Shown one piece after another: positions 18,107 through 25,893 of a DNA stretch of 64,000 nucleotides. Where the stretch lies: contig CAJTYW010000003.1 in the NCBI GenBank assembly GCA_910583995.1, forward strand, positions 62,001-126,000, written 5' to 3'. This stretch comes from an uncultured Christensenella sp. (GTDB taxonomy: Bacteria; Bacillota; Clostridia; Christensenellales; UBA3700). A program made the position numbers and the translations under genes. The notes beneath the pieces were generated by a model. That model had not been told where the DNA came from, ran no database searches, and worked only from the letters and a program-made list of their open reading frames with translations. Within the stretch, counting starts at the first letter, position 1. Each line of letters opens with the position of its first letter.

Positions 18107-19408
18107 ATGTTCAAAAATTCTATTTCTGTTTTTAGCGTTTTGTTAAATACTGAATTTGTTATTACATTGTTTTTGTATTTAGGTGTTATTTTACTTACAA
18201 CTAAAATTTTAGGAATTATTTGTCGTAAACTGGGGCTGCCACAAGTTGTAGGTGCTTTGATTGCAGGTATGTTTTTAGGACCAATAACAGGTTTTATCAA
18301 AGTTGGTGCTAACGCAGAAGTTGATACTGTTTTAAAGGCACTATCTCAAATCGGTGTTTTGATGATTATGTTTTCATCAGGACTTGACACAAATATTAAG
18401 GAAATTAAAAAGAATGGCTTGCCTTCTATAGTTATTACAATACTTGGTGTAGTTGTTCCGTTATTGTTCGGATTTTTAGTTGGTTGGGGCGTGGATAAAA
18501 AATTTGCACCGCTTACAACTCAATCCGAAGTTATGCATTGCTTATTCTTTGGTATTATGCTAACTGCAACTTCCGTAGGTATTACAGTAGAAGTTTTAAA
18601 AGAACTTGGAAAGTTAAAAGGTAAAGTGGGCAGTAGTATTTTGAGCGCCGCTATACTAGATGATATTATTGGTATTTTGATACTATCTATTGCTATTAGT
18701 ATGAATGGTAGCGGTGGAGAAGGTAGTGTAAGCATTACAGAGACTATTGTTAGAGTTTTATTGTTCTTTGTATTCGCGGTTGGTGCAGGTGTTCTTTGTC
18801 ACTATATTATCAAGTGGCTATCAAAAAAATTCCCTGTTTCAAGAAGAATTCCAATATTCGGTCTTGTAATTTGCTTTATATTTGCTTGGGCATCTGAAGC
18901 TTTATTTGGTGTTGCGGCAATTACAGGTGCTTTTGTAGCAGGTGTTGTAATGAGTAATATGACTTCAACTCAATACATTGAAAAGAAAATCGATACTAAC
19001 TCATATATGTTATTTGGACCAATTTTCTTCGCTAATATTGGTATAGGAATGGATTTTTCAACTTTCAATCTTGAGCTATTAGGTTTTGGAGTTGCTTTTG
19101 TAATCTTTGGACTACTTGCAAAAATATTGGGTTGCGGTGCAGGTGCATTGATGTGCAAATATTCACTAAAAGATTCTGTAAGAGTCGGTTTTGGTATGAT
19201 GGCAAGGGGCGAAGTAGTTTTGATTGTTGCAAACAAGGGTATTTCTGCAGGAATTATTGATGCAAAATATATGTTCCCAGTAGTACTTTTAATTATCGTT
19301 TCAAGTTTCTTGACACCAATTTGTTTGAAGCTTTTGTACAGAAAAGACGATGCTACTCCACTAGAGCTAGATGGTATAGAACCACCGCCTTACGAAGAAG
19401 AAGTGTAA
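18107..19408 (+). CDS. Cation:proton antiporter (CPA2/KefB-NapA type)
   Basis: 433 residues with about 12-13 membrane helices, starting near 'LGVILLTTKILGIICRKLGLPQVVGALIAGMFLGP', the typical CPA2 opening. 'MLTATSVGITVEVLKELG' and 'LSAAILDDIIGILIL' carry the discontinuous-helix and Asp-Asp ion-binding motifs. There is no C-terminal RCK/TrkA-N domain. It should exchange Na+ or K+ for protons at the membrane. An AAGGAAGG ribosome site at 18094-18101 supports the ATG at 18107 over upstream in-frame codons. The upstream region is unusually rich in hairpins, so the gene may have a regulated leader. Confidence 0.9.
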   Translation: MFKNSISVFSVLLNTEFVITLFLYLGVILLTTKILGIICRKLGLPQVVGALIAGMFLGPITGFIKVGANAEVDTVLKALSQIGVLMIMFSSGLDTNIKEIKKNGLPSIVITILGVVVPLLFGFLVGWGVDKKFAPLTTQSEVMHCLFFGIMLTATSVGITVEVLKELGKLKGKVGSSILSAAILDDIIGILILSIAISMNGSGGEGSVSITETIVRVLLFFVFAVGAGVLCHYIIKWLSKKFPVSRRIPIFGLVICFIFAWASEALFGVAAITGAFVAGVVMSNMTSTQYIEKKIDTNSYMLFGPIFFANIGIGMDFSTFNLELLGFGVAFVIFGLLAKILGCGAGALMCKYSLKDSVRVGFGMMARGEVVLIVANKGISAGIIDAKYMFPVVLLIIVSSFLTPICLKLLYRKDDATPLELDGIEPPPYEEEV

Positions 19409-19580
19409 AACAATATATTTAAAGAAATTAAATATTGCTTGCTTTTATAGTAGGCAATATTTTTTTTGATTAATTTTCTTTTTTAAATTAATAGTTGGTA
19501 AATTTTGCAAAATTATAAGAATTTTTTGAGTAATATTGTAGGCAATTTGTCTAAAGACTATTTGTATAAGGAGGAAAATT

Positions 19581-20648
19581 GTGAATTTAACTAGGAAGAA
19601 AATTGTTTTCAGTATAACTCTGATTTTGCTTGCAATTGTAATGGCTATGGCACTTAGCGTAAATGGTACGGCTGAACAAGTGTTTTTGCTCAATTTCGCA
19701 AGCAGTGAAAAAAATGATAATTTAACAAATAGGCAAGTATACCTAGGCGGTCAGCCAATAGGTGTGGAAATTAAGCCTAATGGTTTATTGATAGAAGGCG
19801 TTTTGCCGGTAGTAACAGCAGATGGTGTAAAAACTCCGCTTAAGGAATTTGATATTAAAAAAGGCGATTTGCTTAAAAATATAAATGGAATACAAGTAAG
19901 CAGCGAGGAAGATATTGCAAATATTTTGGATAATGCTAAAGATGGAAATATCGAATTGTGCGTTATGAGAAATGGTAATCCGTTTATTTGCAATACAAAA
20001 GCCGTTAAGGATAGTATTTCAGGTAATTACAAGTTAGGTTTAAGCGTATCCGATGCGACTGACGGAATAGGCACATTGACTTTTGTAGATATGAAAGACG
20101 GAAGATTTGGTGCATTAGGTCACCCTATAAGCGAACTTCACGGGAAGGACGGAACAAATAAAGTTAGTGGCTTTATATGTGATGCAAATGTATTTAGTGT
20201 TTACAAAGGTGAAAAAAATCAAGCTGGGGAACTTGTGGGGAATCTAGTAAAAGATGTTAAGCTTGGTGTGATTGACACAAATGAAACCCAAGGTATATTT
20301 GGTGAGTATACAGGAGATACTTCGGGATTGAAAAAGATTAATATCGCGTCCCATAAAAATGTTAAACCGGGTAAGGCACAAATTGTTTCTTCTGCTTTTA
20401 CAGGAAAACCAACTTATTACGATATAGAAATTATAAAGGCTTGCAGACAAGAGAAAGATAAGCCAAAAGGTATTTTGTATAGAGTTACAGATGAAAGATT
20501 AATTAAATTGTGTGGTGGTATTGTACAAGGTATGAGTGGCAGTCCGATTATCCAAAAAGGTAAATTAGTAGGCGCAGTTACACACGTATTTTTAGCAGAT
20601 AGTACAAAAGGATACGGCACTTATATAGATTGGATGATTGACAAATAA
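19581..20648 (+). CDS. spoIVB: SpoIVB signalling serine peptidase
   Basis: 355 residues with a GTG start preceded by AAGGAGG (19568-19574). N-terminal membrane/signal helix, a PDZ domain (about residues 70-140, 'FDIKKGDLLKNINGIQVSSEEDIANIL') and the S55 peptidase domain. The catalytic His lies in 'GALGHPISELHG' near residue 180 and the Ser in 'GMSGSPIIQKGKLVGAVTH' near residue 318. In Bacillus it is made in the forespore, secreted into the intermembrane space and triggers pro-sigma-K processing. It is shorter than the Bacillus protein (about 425). Its neighbour in spore formers is spo0A, and here a Spo0A-type gene follows. Confidence 0.93.
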   Translation: MNLTRKKIVFSITLILLAIVMAMALSVNGTAEQVFLLNFASSEKNDNLTNRQVYLGGQPIGVEIKPNGLLIEGVLPVVTADGVKTPLKEFDIKKGDLLKNINGIQVSSEEDIANILDNAKDGNIELCVMRNGNPFICNTKAVKDSISGNYKLGLSVSDATDGIGTLTFVDMKDGRFGALGHPISELHGKDGTNKVSGFICDANVFSVYKGEKNQAGELVGNLVKDVKLGVIDTNETQGIFGEYTGDTSGLKKINIASHKNVKPGKAQIVSSAFTGKPTYYDIEIIKACRQEKDKPKGILYRVTDERLIKLCGGIVQGMSGSPIIQKGKLVGAVTHVFLADSTKGYGTYIDWMIDK

Positions 20649-20685
20649 TAGTACAAAATAAATTGAGTTAAAATTATAAAATTTT

Positions 20686-20722
20686 ATTCCCATAATTAAT
20701 AGATTATGGGAATTTATTTTTT
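20686..20722 (+). terminator. Intrinsic terminator of spoIVB
   Basis: ATTCCCATAA (20686-20695) pairs with TTATGGGAAT (20704-20713), followed by a T-rich tail. It separates spoIVB from the next gene's own promoter. Confidence 0.88.
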
Positions 20723-20750
20723 GCTAAATTTAGGATAAAACAGCGTGAAA

Positions 20751-20757
20751 TTCGACA
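20751..20757 (-). promoter_or_regulatory. Candidate 0A box upstream of the Spo0A-like gene
   Basis: TTCGACA is the exact complement of the Spo0A-box consensus TGTCGAA. It lies 24 bases before the -35 element, in the intergenic region. A second copy with ten identical bases (AATTCGACAT versus AAATTCGACATT context) occurs at 27776 with nearly the same spacing to its promoter. Confidence 0.5.
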
Positions 20758-20781
20758 TTAAATTGTGTTTTTTTGTAAAAG

Positions 20782-20810
20782 TTGACAGCTAAAATGTGTT
20801 AAAATATTCT
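20782..20810 (+). promoter_or_regulatory. Promoter of the Spo0A-like gene
   Basis: TTGACA (20782-20787) and TATTCT (20805-20810) are spaced by 17 bases, just before the GGGGG ribosome site at 20821-20825. Confidence 0.7.
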
Positions 20811-20829
20811 TGTAAAAACAGGGGGTAGT

Positions 20830-21156
20830 ATGGTATACGATTATTTGTTAAAATACGGATTTAAAGCTAATAACATTGGATTTAATTATTTGGTAGATAT
20901 CATTACTTTAGGTATTAAAGGGGAAAATTTAGAGCCGATGTCAAAAGTCGGATATAAGCTTATTGCGGATAAATACGGCAAAAATATTGCTACAATTGAA
21001 AAAGATATACAAAATAGCATTAGCAATGCTTGGCTTTATGGTAACAATGATTTGTTGTATCAAACTTTTGGGGCAACTATTTCAGATGTAAAAGGAAAAC
21101 CTACAAACAAACACTTTATTTATACTATGATTGAAAAAATAAAGTTTGAAATGTGA
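20830..21156 (+). CDS. Receiver-less Spo0A effector-domain protein
   Basis: 108 residues that match the Spo0A C-terminal DNA-binding domain from end to end: 'LLKYGFKANNIGFNYLVDIITLGI' against the family's 'GVPxHIKGYxYLRxAI', then 'KVGYKLIADKYG', 'SISNAWLYGN' and 'FGATISDVKGKPTNKHFI'. No receiver domain is encoded: the gene begins directly with the effector domain, and the upstream 180 bases hold only the spoIVB terminator, a 0A-box-like site and a promoter. Position after spoIVB is the classical spo0A position. The recognition-helix segment ('NIATIEKDIQNSI') lacks the arginines of the Bacillus helix ('SRVERAIRHAI'), so DNA preference may differ. It would act as a transcription factor not gated by phosphorylation. 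Assignment to the domain is firm; the biological role is inference. Confidence 0.85.
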   Translation: MVYDYLLKYGFKANNIGFNYLVDIITLGIKGENLEPMSKVGYKLIADKYGKNIATIEKDIQNSISNAWLYGNNDLLYQTFGATISDVKGKPTNKHFIYTMIEKIKFEM

Positions 21157-21234
21157 TTTTTCTTGTTTATCTTTAGTATAGCTAGTAAAATTTGTAAATT
21201 TAAAACAAAATACGACAAATTTATAACATAATTA

Positions 21235-21263
21235 GCATAAACCAAAAATATGGTGCATATTGT
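21235..21263 (+). promoter_or_regulatory. Candidate sigma-E type sporulation promoter
   Basis: GCATAAA (21235-21241) and CATATTGT (21256-21263), separated by 14 bases, fit the sigma-E pattern (KMATATT, 13-15 bases, CATAnnnT). It sits just upstream of the SpoIIM-like gene, whose Bacillus counterpart is sigma-E dependent. Confidence 0.45.
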
Positions 21264-21272
21264 ATTTTTGGT

Positions 21273-21887
21273 ATGCAAGGTGGATTTCGTTGTAAAATAG
21301 ATTATGTAATTGCAAGTTTGAAATGCTATATTAAAGAGCATAAAAAGTATTTGCTATGTTTAGGCATTGCAATAGCTTGTGGTTTTGTTTTGGGGATTAT
21401 TATATGTTCTTTAAGAGAAAATATCACAAGCAAGTATAACTATATCGTACTTATTAGCAATGAACAATACAATTTGTTTGGAACTTTTATAAAAGTGGTG
21501 ATTTTATCTATTTTTGGTATGGTATTTTGTTATCTTCCAATTTTTCACAAGTATTGTGCGCCACTGCCTTATATTGTATTGTTTTATACCGCGTATAGGT
21601 TTGGTGGAAGGTTAGTGGGACTAATAGTTGCAGATAAATTTGTGGGATTTATATGTATTATTACATTTACTATTCCGTTATACCTTGCAGTGATAATAAG
21701 TCTTATTTCGGTAAGTTGTATATGTGAATATTACAAAGCAAGCTGTGGCGGACGGGGAATCGTTTGTAAAAATATTAACAAACAAATACTAAAGTATATA
21801 TTATGTGTTTGTGGATTATATATGCTTGCACTTATTTTGATTTGTATTATCATACCTGCGATTGCAAAATTTATTATAGTGGTATAG
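21273..21887 (+). CDS. SpoIIM-like multispanning membrane protein
   Basis: 204 residues with about five hydrophobic segments ('YLLCLGIAIACGFVLGIIICSL', 'FIKVVILSIFGMVFCYL', 'YIVLFYTAYRFGG', 'FICIITFTIPLYLAVIISLISV', 'YILCVCGLYMLALILICIII'). Size, topology and place after spo0A suggest SpoIIM, a part of the septal-peptidoglycan machinery that drives engulfment. Sequence identity signals are weak, so this rests largely on context. A sigma-E-like promoter lies upstream. The ATG at 21273 is only about ten bases past its -10 and has no Shine-Dalgarno before it, so translation may be leaderless or the start uncertain. Confidence 0.55.
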   Translation: MQGGFRCKIDYVIASLKCYIKEHKKYLLCLGIAIACGFVLGIIICSLRENITSKYNYIVLISNEQYNLFGTFIKVVILSIFGMVFCYLPIFHKYCAPLPYIVLFYTAYRFGGRLVGLIVADKFVGFICIITFTIPLYLAVIISLISVSCICEYYKASCGGRGIVCKNINKQILKYILCVCGLYMLALILICIIIPAIAKFIIVV

Positions 21888-21888
21888 A

Positions 21889-21917
21889 TTGACAAAAATC
21901 TTCTCATATTGTATAAT
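21889..21917 (+). promoter_or_regulatory. Consensus promoter of the phosphopentomutase-like gene
   Basis: TTGACA (21889-21894) and TATAAT (21912-21917) are both perfect, with a 17-base spacer. Transcription would start at about 21924, the A of the gene's ATG. The -35 begins right after the preceding stop codon. Confidence 0.75.
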
Positions 21918-21938
21918 CACAATATGAGAATTTTTTTA
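21901..21938 (+). terminator. Hairpin plus T tract overlapping the -10 box and next start codon
   Basis: Two exact 12-base arms, TTCTCATATTGT (21901-21912) and ACAATATGAGAA (21919-21930), surround a six-base loop and are followed by seven T. By form it is an intrinsic terminator for the upstream SpoIIM-like gene. The start codon of the following gene (21924) lies in the right arm, and the T tract encodes its Phe-Leu-Phe residues. Confidence 0.7.
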
Positions 21939-22820
21939 TTTGTATTAAATGGTTTGGGAGTAGGCAGTTTGCCAGATTACTCTAAATATGACAAAGAATA
22001 TTATTGTACTTCATTAAATATTAAGTGTATCGATGATTTGACTACACTTAATAAATTAGGTCTTAAAAAGTGTTGTCTTGACTTGGAAGCAAAAAACAGC
22101 TTGGGGTATTGTTTCCGTGGCAGAAGTTTATCTATTGATTCAACATTTGAAAGCGGGCTTAATGAAATACTTGGCAATGTTACTTTTAATAATTCGCCTA
22201 AAGTTGAAAACCTTGTTGATGTTTTAAAAAGACATAATGTAGGTGTTACTTTTATTTCTTCAAGGGAAAATTCCATTGCAGAGCATATCTATTGCGACGA
22301 CAAAGCGGTTTTTGAAAATGTAAATAGTAGCACTAATAAAGATAGTGTAGTTATTGCAGAGTTAAACGATTTTGCAAAAGCAGGACTTGTTGGAGACACT
22401 GAAGGTATGGAGACTGCAATAAAATTTGCAGATAAAAAAATAGCTGAGATTATAAGTCATTTAACATATAATGATATTTTAATTTTAACAGGTAATTTTG
22501 GTGTTAATCCACTGAAAATCGGGATTACAAGAGAATATAACCCTATATTTATCCTATCTAAAATTGCAAGGGGCAATAGTGTACTTAAAACAATTCAAGG
22601 CAATGACTCAATAGCTATGACAATAGTAAATTTACTAAATATTTATCCTAACAGCAAAAGTATTGTAGATGATAGTTTTGTGGAGAAAATGCAAAATAAC
22701 GGCTTGTATTATAAAGGCGATAGGATTATTGGTAGTATTGGAAAAGTTAAGGAACTAAAAGTGCCTATTGCAAGAGAAAGAAAAACTAAAGATAAAAGCA
22801 AAACCAATGATAAAAAATAA
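21924..22820 (+). CDS. Degenerate phosphopentomutase (DeoB)-like protein
   Basis: 298 residues against about 390-400 for DeoB. The fold is recognisable: 'RIFLFVLNGLGVGSLPDYSKY' matches DeoB's 'VFLIVLDSVGIGEMPDA', 'ISHLTYNDILILTGNFGVNP' matches 'DLLIITADHGNDPT', and 'GITREYNPIFIL' matches 'DHTREYVPLLVY'. However the metal-binding Asp of 'LDS' is Asn (LNG), the Asp-His of 'ADHG' is Gly-Asn, the Asp-His before 'TREY' is lost, and the Thr-rich nucleophile loop is not evident. I infer a non-catalytic relative or one with changed chemistry. deoB beside spoIIM/dacF is a usual Clostridia order. The ATG has no Shine-Dalgarno and coincides with the expected transcription start. The C-terminus is Lys-rich. 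Confidence 0.72.
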   Translation: MRIFLFVLNGLGVGSLPDYSKYDKEYYCTSLNIKCIDDLTTLNKLGLKKCCLDLEAKNSLGYCFRGRSLSIDSTFESGLNEILGNVTFNNSPKVENLVDVLKRHNVGVTFISSRENSIAEHIYCDDKAVFENVNSSTNKDSVVIAELNDFAKAGLVGDTEGMETAIKFADKKIAEIISHLTYNDILILTGNFGVNPLKIGITREYNPIFILSKIARGNSVLKTIQGNDSIAMTIVNLLNIYPNSKSIVDDSFVEKMQNNGLYYKGDRIIGSIGKVKELKVPIARERKTKDKSKTNDKK

Positions 22821-23022
22821 AGCTCTCAAAATTATAAAAGTAGCGATTTTTGACGAGTTTTTATAAAAAATTGTTTATTAATTGGCTAATTATTTGATTA
22901 TCAATAAATGTAAAGCAAAAAATAATTAATTATTTTGATTTATAGTATATAAAAAATGCAGTTAATAAATGTGTATAACTTCTTTATATTATCACAAACT
23001 ACCAGTAGTAAGAGGTGAGATT

Positions 23023-24156
23023 ATGAAGAAGTTTTTTTATTGCTTAGTTTTATTGATTACAATGTGTGCGGTATTTGCCTGCACAGGAATGACTGCAAAA
23101 GAACAAGTTGTTGGGTCTGACAATTGTTATATGGTTGACTTTAACAGCGGAAGAGTGCTTTATGCAAAAGGTGAAAATGATAGAAAACCTATTGCAAGTA
23201 TGGTAAAAATAATGACATTACTTTTAACTTTTGAAAATGTTGATAGCGGTAAGCTTTCACTTGACCAAAAGGTAACTATTTCACACGATGCAGCAAAACA
23301 AGTCGGTTCAGAAATGTTCCTTGACGAAGGACAAGAATATCCTTTGTCAGATTTGGTAAAAGGTATTGTTACAATGAGTGCAAACGATGCTTCAGTTGCT
23401 GTAGCAGAATTAATTGCAGGTGATGAAGTAGCTTTTACAAATGTAATGAATGAGAGAGCAAAAAGCCTTGGTATGAATGATACTTTGTTTGCAAATGCAA
23501 CAGGTTATCCTACTAAAGAAGAGCAATATTCTACTGCAAAAGATGTAACTTGTATGATGAGAGAACTTGCTAAACATAAAGAATATTACAATTATTCTAC
23601 AGTTTGGTTAGAAGATTATACACACCCATCAGGCAGAGTAACTCAAATGGCAAACACTAATAAGCTAATAAGACATTACAAAGGCTGTGATGGTGGTAAG
23701 ACAGGTTATACAGATAGTGCTAAGTTTTGTTTAGCGGGTACTGCTACAAGAAATGGTATGAGAGTAGTTGGTAGTGTGCTAGGTGCAAATGACTCAAAAG
23801 CAAGATTTAGAGCAATGTCAAGTTTGTTTAACTATTCTTTTAATAACTTTAAACAAGTTGTATTGGTAAAAGGCGGTTCACCACTTAGCGTAGATGTTAA
23901 AGTCAACGGTGGTAAAAAAGATAAACTTAGTGTGATTGCAAAAAATGATTTATCTGTATTGCAAGCTCGTGGCGAAAATAACGCTAAACTTGAATACAAC
24001 ATTCCTGAAAGTGTAAAAGCACCTATAAATTGCGGTGATAAGATTGGCGAAGTATACGCAATAGTAGACGGCAAAAAAATTGCAGTATGCGATATTTTGG
24101 CTGGTGAAGAAATCAAAAAAGCTAGTATTTGGGATTACGTTAAAAAAATAATGTAA
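23023..24156 (+). CDS. dacF: D-alanyl-D-alanine carboxypeptidase (DacF type)
   Basis: 377 residues with an N-terminal signal peptide ('YCLVLLITMCAVFACTG', possibly a lipobox). The serine penicillin-binding-protein motifs are in place: SxxK as 'SMVK' near residue 58, SxN as 'SAND' near 119 and KTG in 'DGGKTGYT' near 225, followed by the C-terminal beta domain. It trims the terminal D-Ala of peptidoglycan stem peptides outside the membrane. In Bacillus DacF acts during spore cortex formation, and the position near spoIIM and deoB-like genes agrees with dacF. The start is placed at 23023, with AGAGGTGAG upstream, rather than at an earlier in-frame ATG without signal-peptide character. Confidence 0.92.
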   Translation: MKKFFYCLVLLITMCAVFACTGMTAKEQVVGSDNCYMVDFNSGRVLYAKGENDRKPIASMVKIMTLLLTFENVDSGKLSLDQKVTISHDAAKQVGSEMFLDEGQEYPLSDLVKGIVTMSANDASVAVAELIAGDEVAFTNVMNERAKSLGMNDTLFANATGYPTKEEQYSTAKDVTCMMRELAKHKEYYNYSTVWLEDYTHPSGRVTQMANTNKLIRHYKGCDGGKTGYTDSAKFCLAGTATRNGMRVVGSVLGANDSKARFRAMSSLFNYSFNNFKQVVLVKGGSPLSVDVKVNGGKKDKLSVIAKNDLSVLQARGENNAKLEYNIPESVKAPINCGDKIGEVYAIVDGKKIAVCDILAGEEIKKASIWDYVKKIM

Positions 24157-24164
24157 TTAGTCAC

Positions 24165-24197
24165 AAAATAAACAAGCAAACCGCTTGTTTATTTTGT
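24165..24197 (+). terminator. Intrinsic terminator of dacF
   Basis: Thirteen-base arms (24165-24177 and 24183-24195) around a five-base loop, followed by T-rich sequence. Confidence 0.88.
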
Positions 24198-24333
24198 TTT
24201 ACATACTTGTTTTTATTATTTATATAAATAAAAAATATTTACTTGAATAAAAAAATAAATAAATGTGTTTACTTTTATTATAAAAATATGCTATACTAAT
24301 TATGATTAAGTTGTTTTGTACAGGAGATGACGT

Positions 24334-25893
24334 ATGGGTGAACCTTTAGTTTTGGTGTTTGATGTTGGAACACAAAGCACACGTGCATTTTTGTTTAATA
24401 AAAATGGCGAAGCAGTTTGCACCAATAAAGTGGAAACAGAACCATTTTATTCAGTAAAAATCGGTTATGCGGAAAAGAATACCGAAGATTATTGGAATGC
24501 AGTTGTTCAGGCATCTTTAGGACTAAAGAGTAAAGCAGGGGATTTGTGGAATGACATTATTGCAATGTCTTTGACTTCTATCCGTGGTACTTATGCGTTT
24601 TTGGACGAAAACTGTAACCCTGTAAGACCTACAATTACTTGGCTTGACCAACGCCTTGCAAAACCTGAACAAAAATTTCCTTTTATCAATAATATCTTGT
24701 ATCGAATTTCAGGAATGTACAGAACAGCACTTAAACAGAGAAGAATGGCTCCTTCTACTTGGATGAAGGAAAATCAGCCTGAGATTTGGGGAAAAACTAA
24801 ATATTTTACTCTTGTTTCTGCTTATTTAAATTTTAAATTAAGCGGTAGATTATGTGATTGCACAGCATCTCAAGCAAGTAGACTTCCATACAATTATAGG
24901 AAGGAAAGGTGGCAAAAATCTTATGAGCTTACTTGTACCGTTTATAATGTGGAAAGGGGAAAACTATGTGAATTAGTAAAACCTGGCGATGTTATTGGCA
25001 AAATATCAAAAGAAGTTAGTGAAATTACAGGAATACCCGAAGGAATAGAAATAATTGCAACAGGTAGTGATAAAGCTTGCGAAACATTGGGTACGGGTGC
25101 TTTGAGAGCGGATACTGCATCAATTAGTTTTGGTACAACTGCTACATTGCAAATTACAACTAAAAAATATGTTGAACCGCAAAAGTATATGCCTGCTTAT
25201 AATAGCGTAGTAAGGGGATATTTTAATCCTGAAATACAAATTTTCAGGGGCTTTTGGATGGTTACTTGGTTTAAAAAACAATTTGGACACGAAGAAGTAA
25301 GACTTGCAGAAGATATAGGTGTTACCGCAGAGCAGTTATTGGATAAAAGTTTGACAGAAATTCCTGCAGGTAGTAATGGATTAATGTTACAACCATATTG
25401 GGCACCGGGACTAAAAATTCCTGAAGCTAAAGGTACAATAATAGGCTTTAATGATTGCCATACAAAAGCACACGTTTATAAGTCTATAGTTGAAGGCATT
25501 GGCTATGCTTTATACGAAGGACTTGTATATCTTGAGAAAAAAAGCGGACAAAAGATTACAAAAATTTCTGTATCGGGTGGCGGCTCACAAAGTGATTCAA
25601 TTTGTAAAATCACTGCAGATATGTTTGGTAGACCAGTTTATCGTGTACAAACATTTGAAACTAGTGGTTTAGGTGCTGCAATGATAGCGTTTGTGGCAAA
25701 AGGTGAGTTTAGTAGTATTGAAGAGTGCAATAAAGCTATGGTGCATTTTAAAGATGAATTTAAACCTAATATGAAAAATCATAAAATTTACAAAAATTTG
25801 TTTAATAAAGTGTACAAAGATATTTATCCGCAATTGCAACCGCTATATTTGAAGTTATATGAAATTGTAAACGAGGAAACTAATGAAATATAA
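24334..25893 (+). CDS. FGGY-family carbohydrate kinase
   Basis: 519 residues with the FGGY kinase fold: N-terminal 'LVFDVGTQSTRAFLFNKNGE' phosphate loop, the catalytic Asp in 'TWLDQRLA' near residue 104, and the C-terminal ATP-binding half 'GSDKACETLGTGALRADTASISFGTTATLQIT' and 'KISVSGGGSQSDSICKITADMFG'. It phosphorylates a polyol or ketose; xylulose, glycerol or a related compound cannot be separated by eye. It overlaps the next gene, an AGPS/GlcD-like FAD oxidoreductase, by 11 bases, so substrate and product are probably shared between the two enzymes. A GGAGATG ribosome site precedes the start. Confidence 0.9.
   Translation: MGEPLVLVFDVGTQSTRAFLFNKNGEAVCTNKVETEPFYSVKIGYAEKNTEDYWNAVVQASLGLKSKAGDLWNDIIAMSLTSIRGTYAFLDENCNPVRPTITWLDQRLAKPEQKFPFINNILYRISGMYRTALKQRRMAPSTWMKENQPEIWGKTKYFTLVSAYLNFKLSGRLCDCTASQASRLPYNYRKERWQKSYELTCTVYNVERGKLCELVKPGDVIGKISKEVSEITGIPEGIEIIATGSDKACETLGTGALRADTASISFGTTATLQITTKKYVEPQKYMPAYNSVVRGYFNPEIQIFRGFWMVTWFKKQFGHEEVRLAEDIGVTAEQLLDKSLTEIPAGSNGLMLQPYWAPGLKIPEAKGTIIGFNDCHTKAHVYKSIVEGIGYALYEGLVYLEKKSGQKITKISVSGGGSQSDSICKITADMFGRPVYRVQTFETSGLGAAMIAFVAKGEFSSIEECNKAMVHFKDEFKPNMKNHKIYKNLFNKVYKDIYPQLQPLYLKLYEIVNEETNEI

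Noticed and set aside
20649..20829. A hidden or frameshifted receiver domain before the Spo0A-like gene
   Set aside because: This stretch is only 180 bases and is filled by a terminator, a 0A-like site and a promoter; no receiver motifs appear in any frame.
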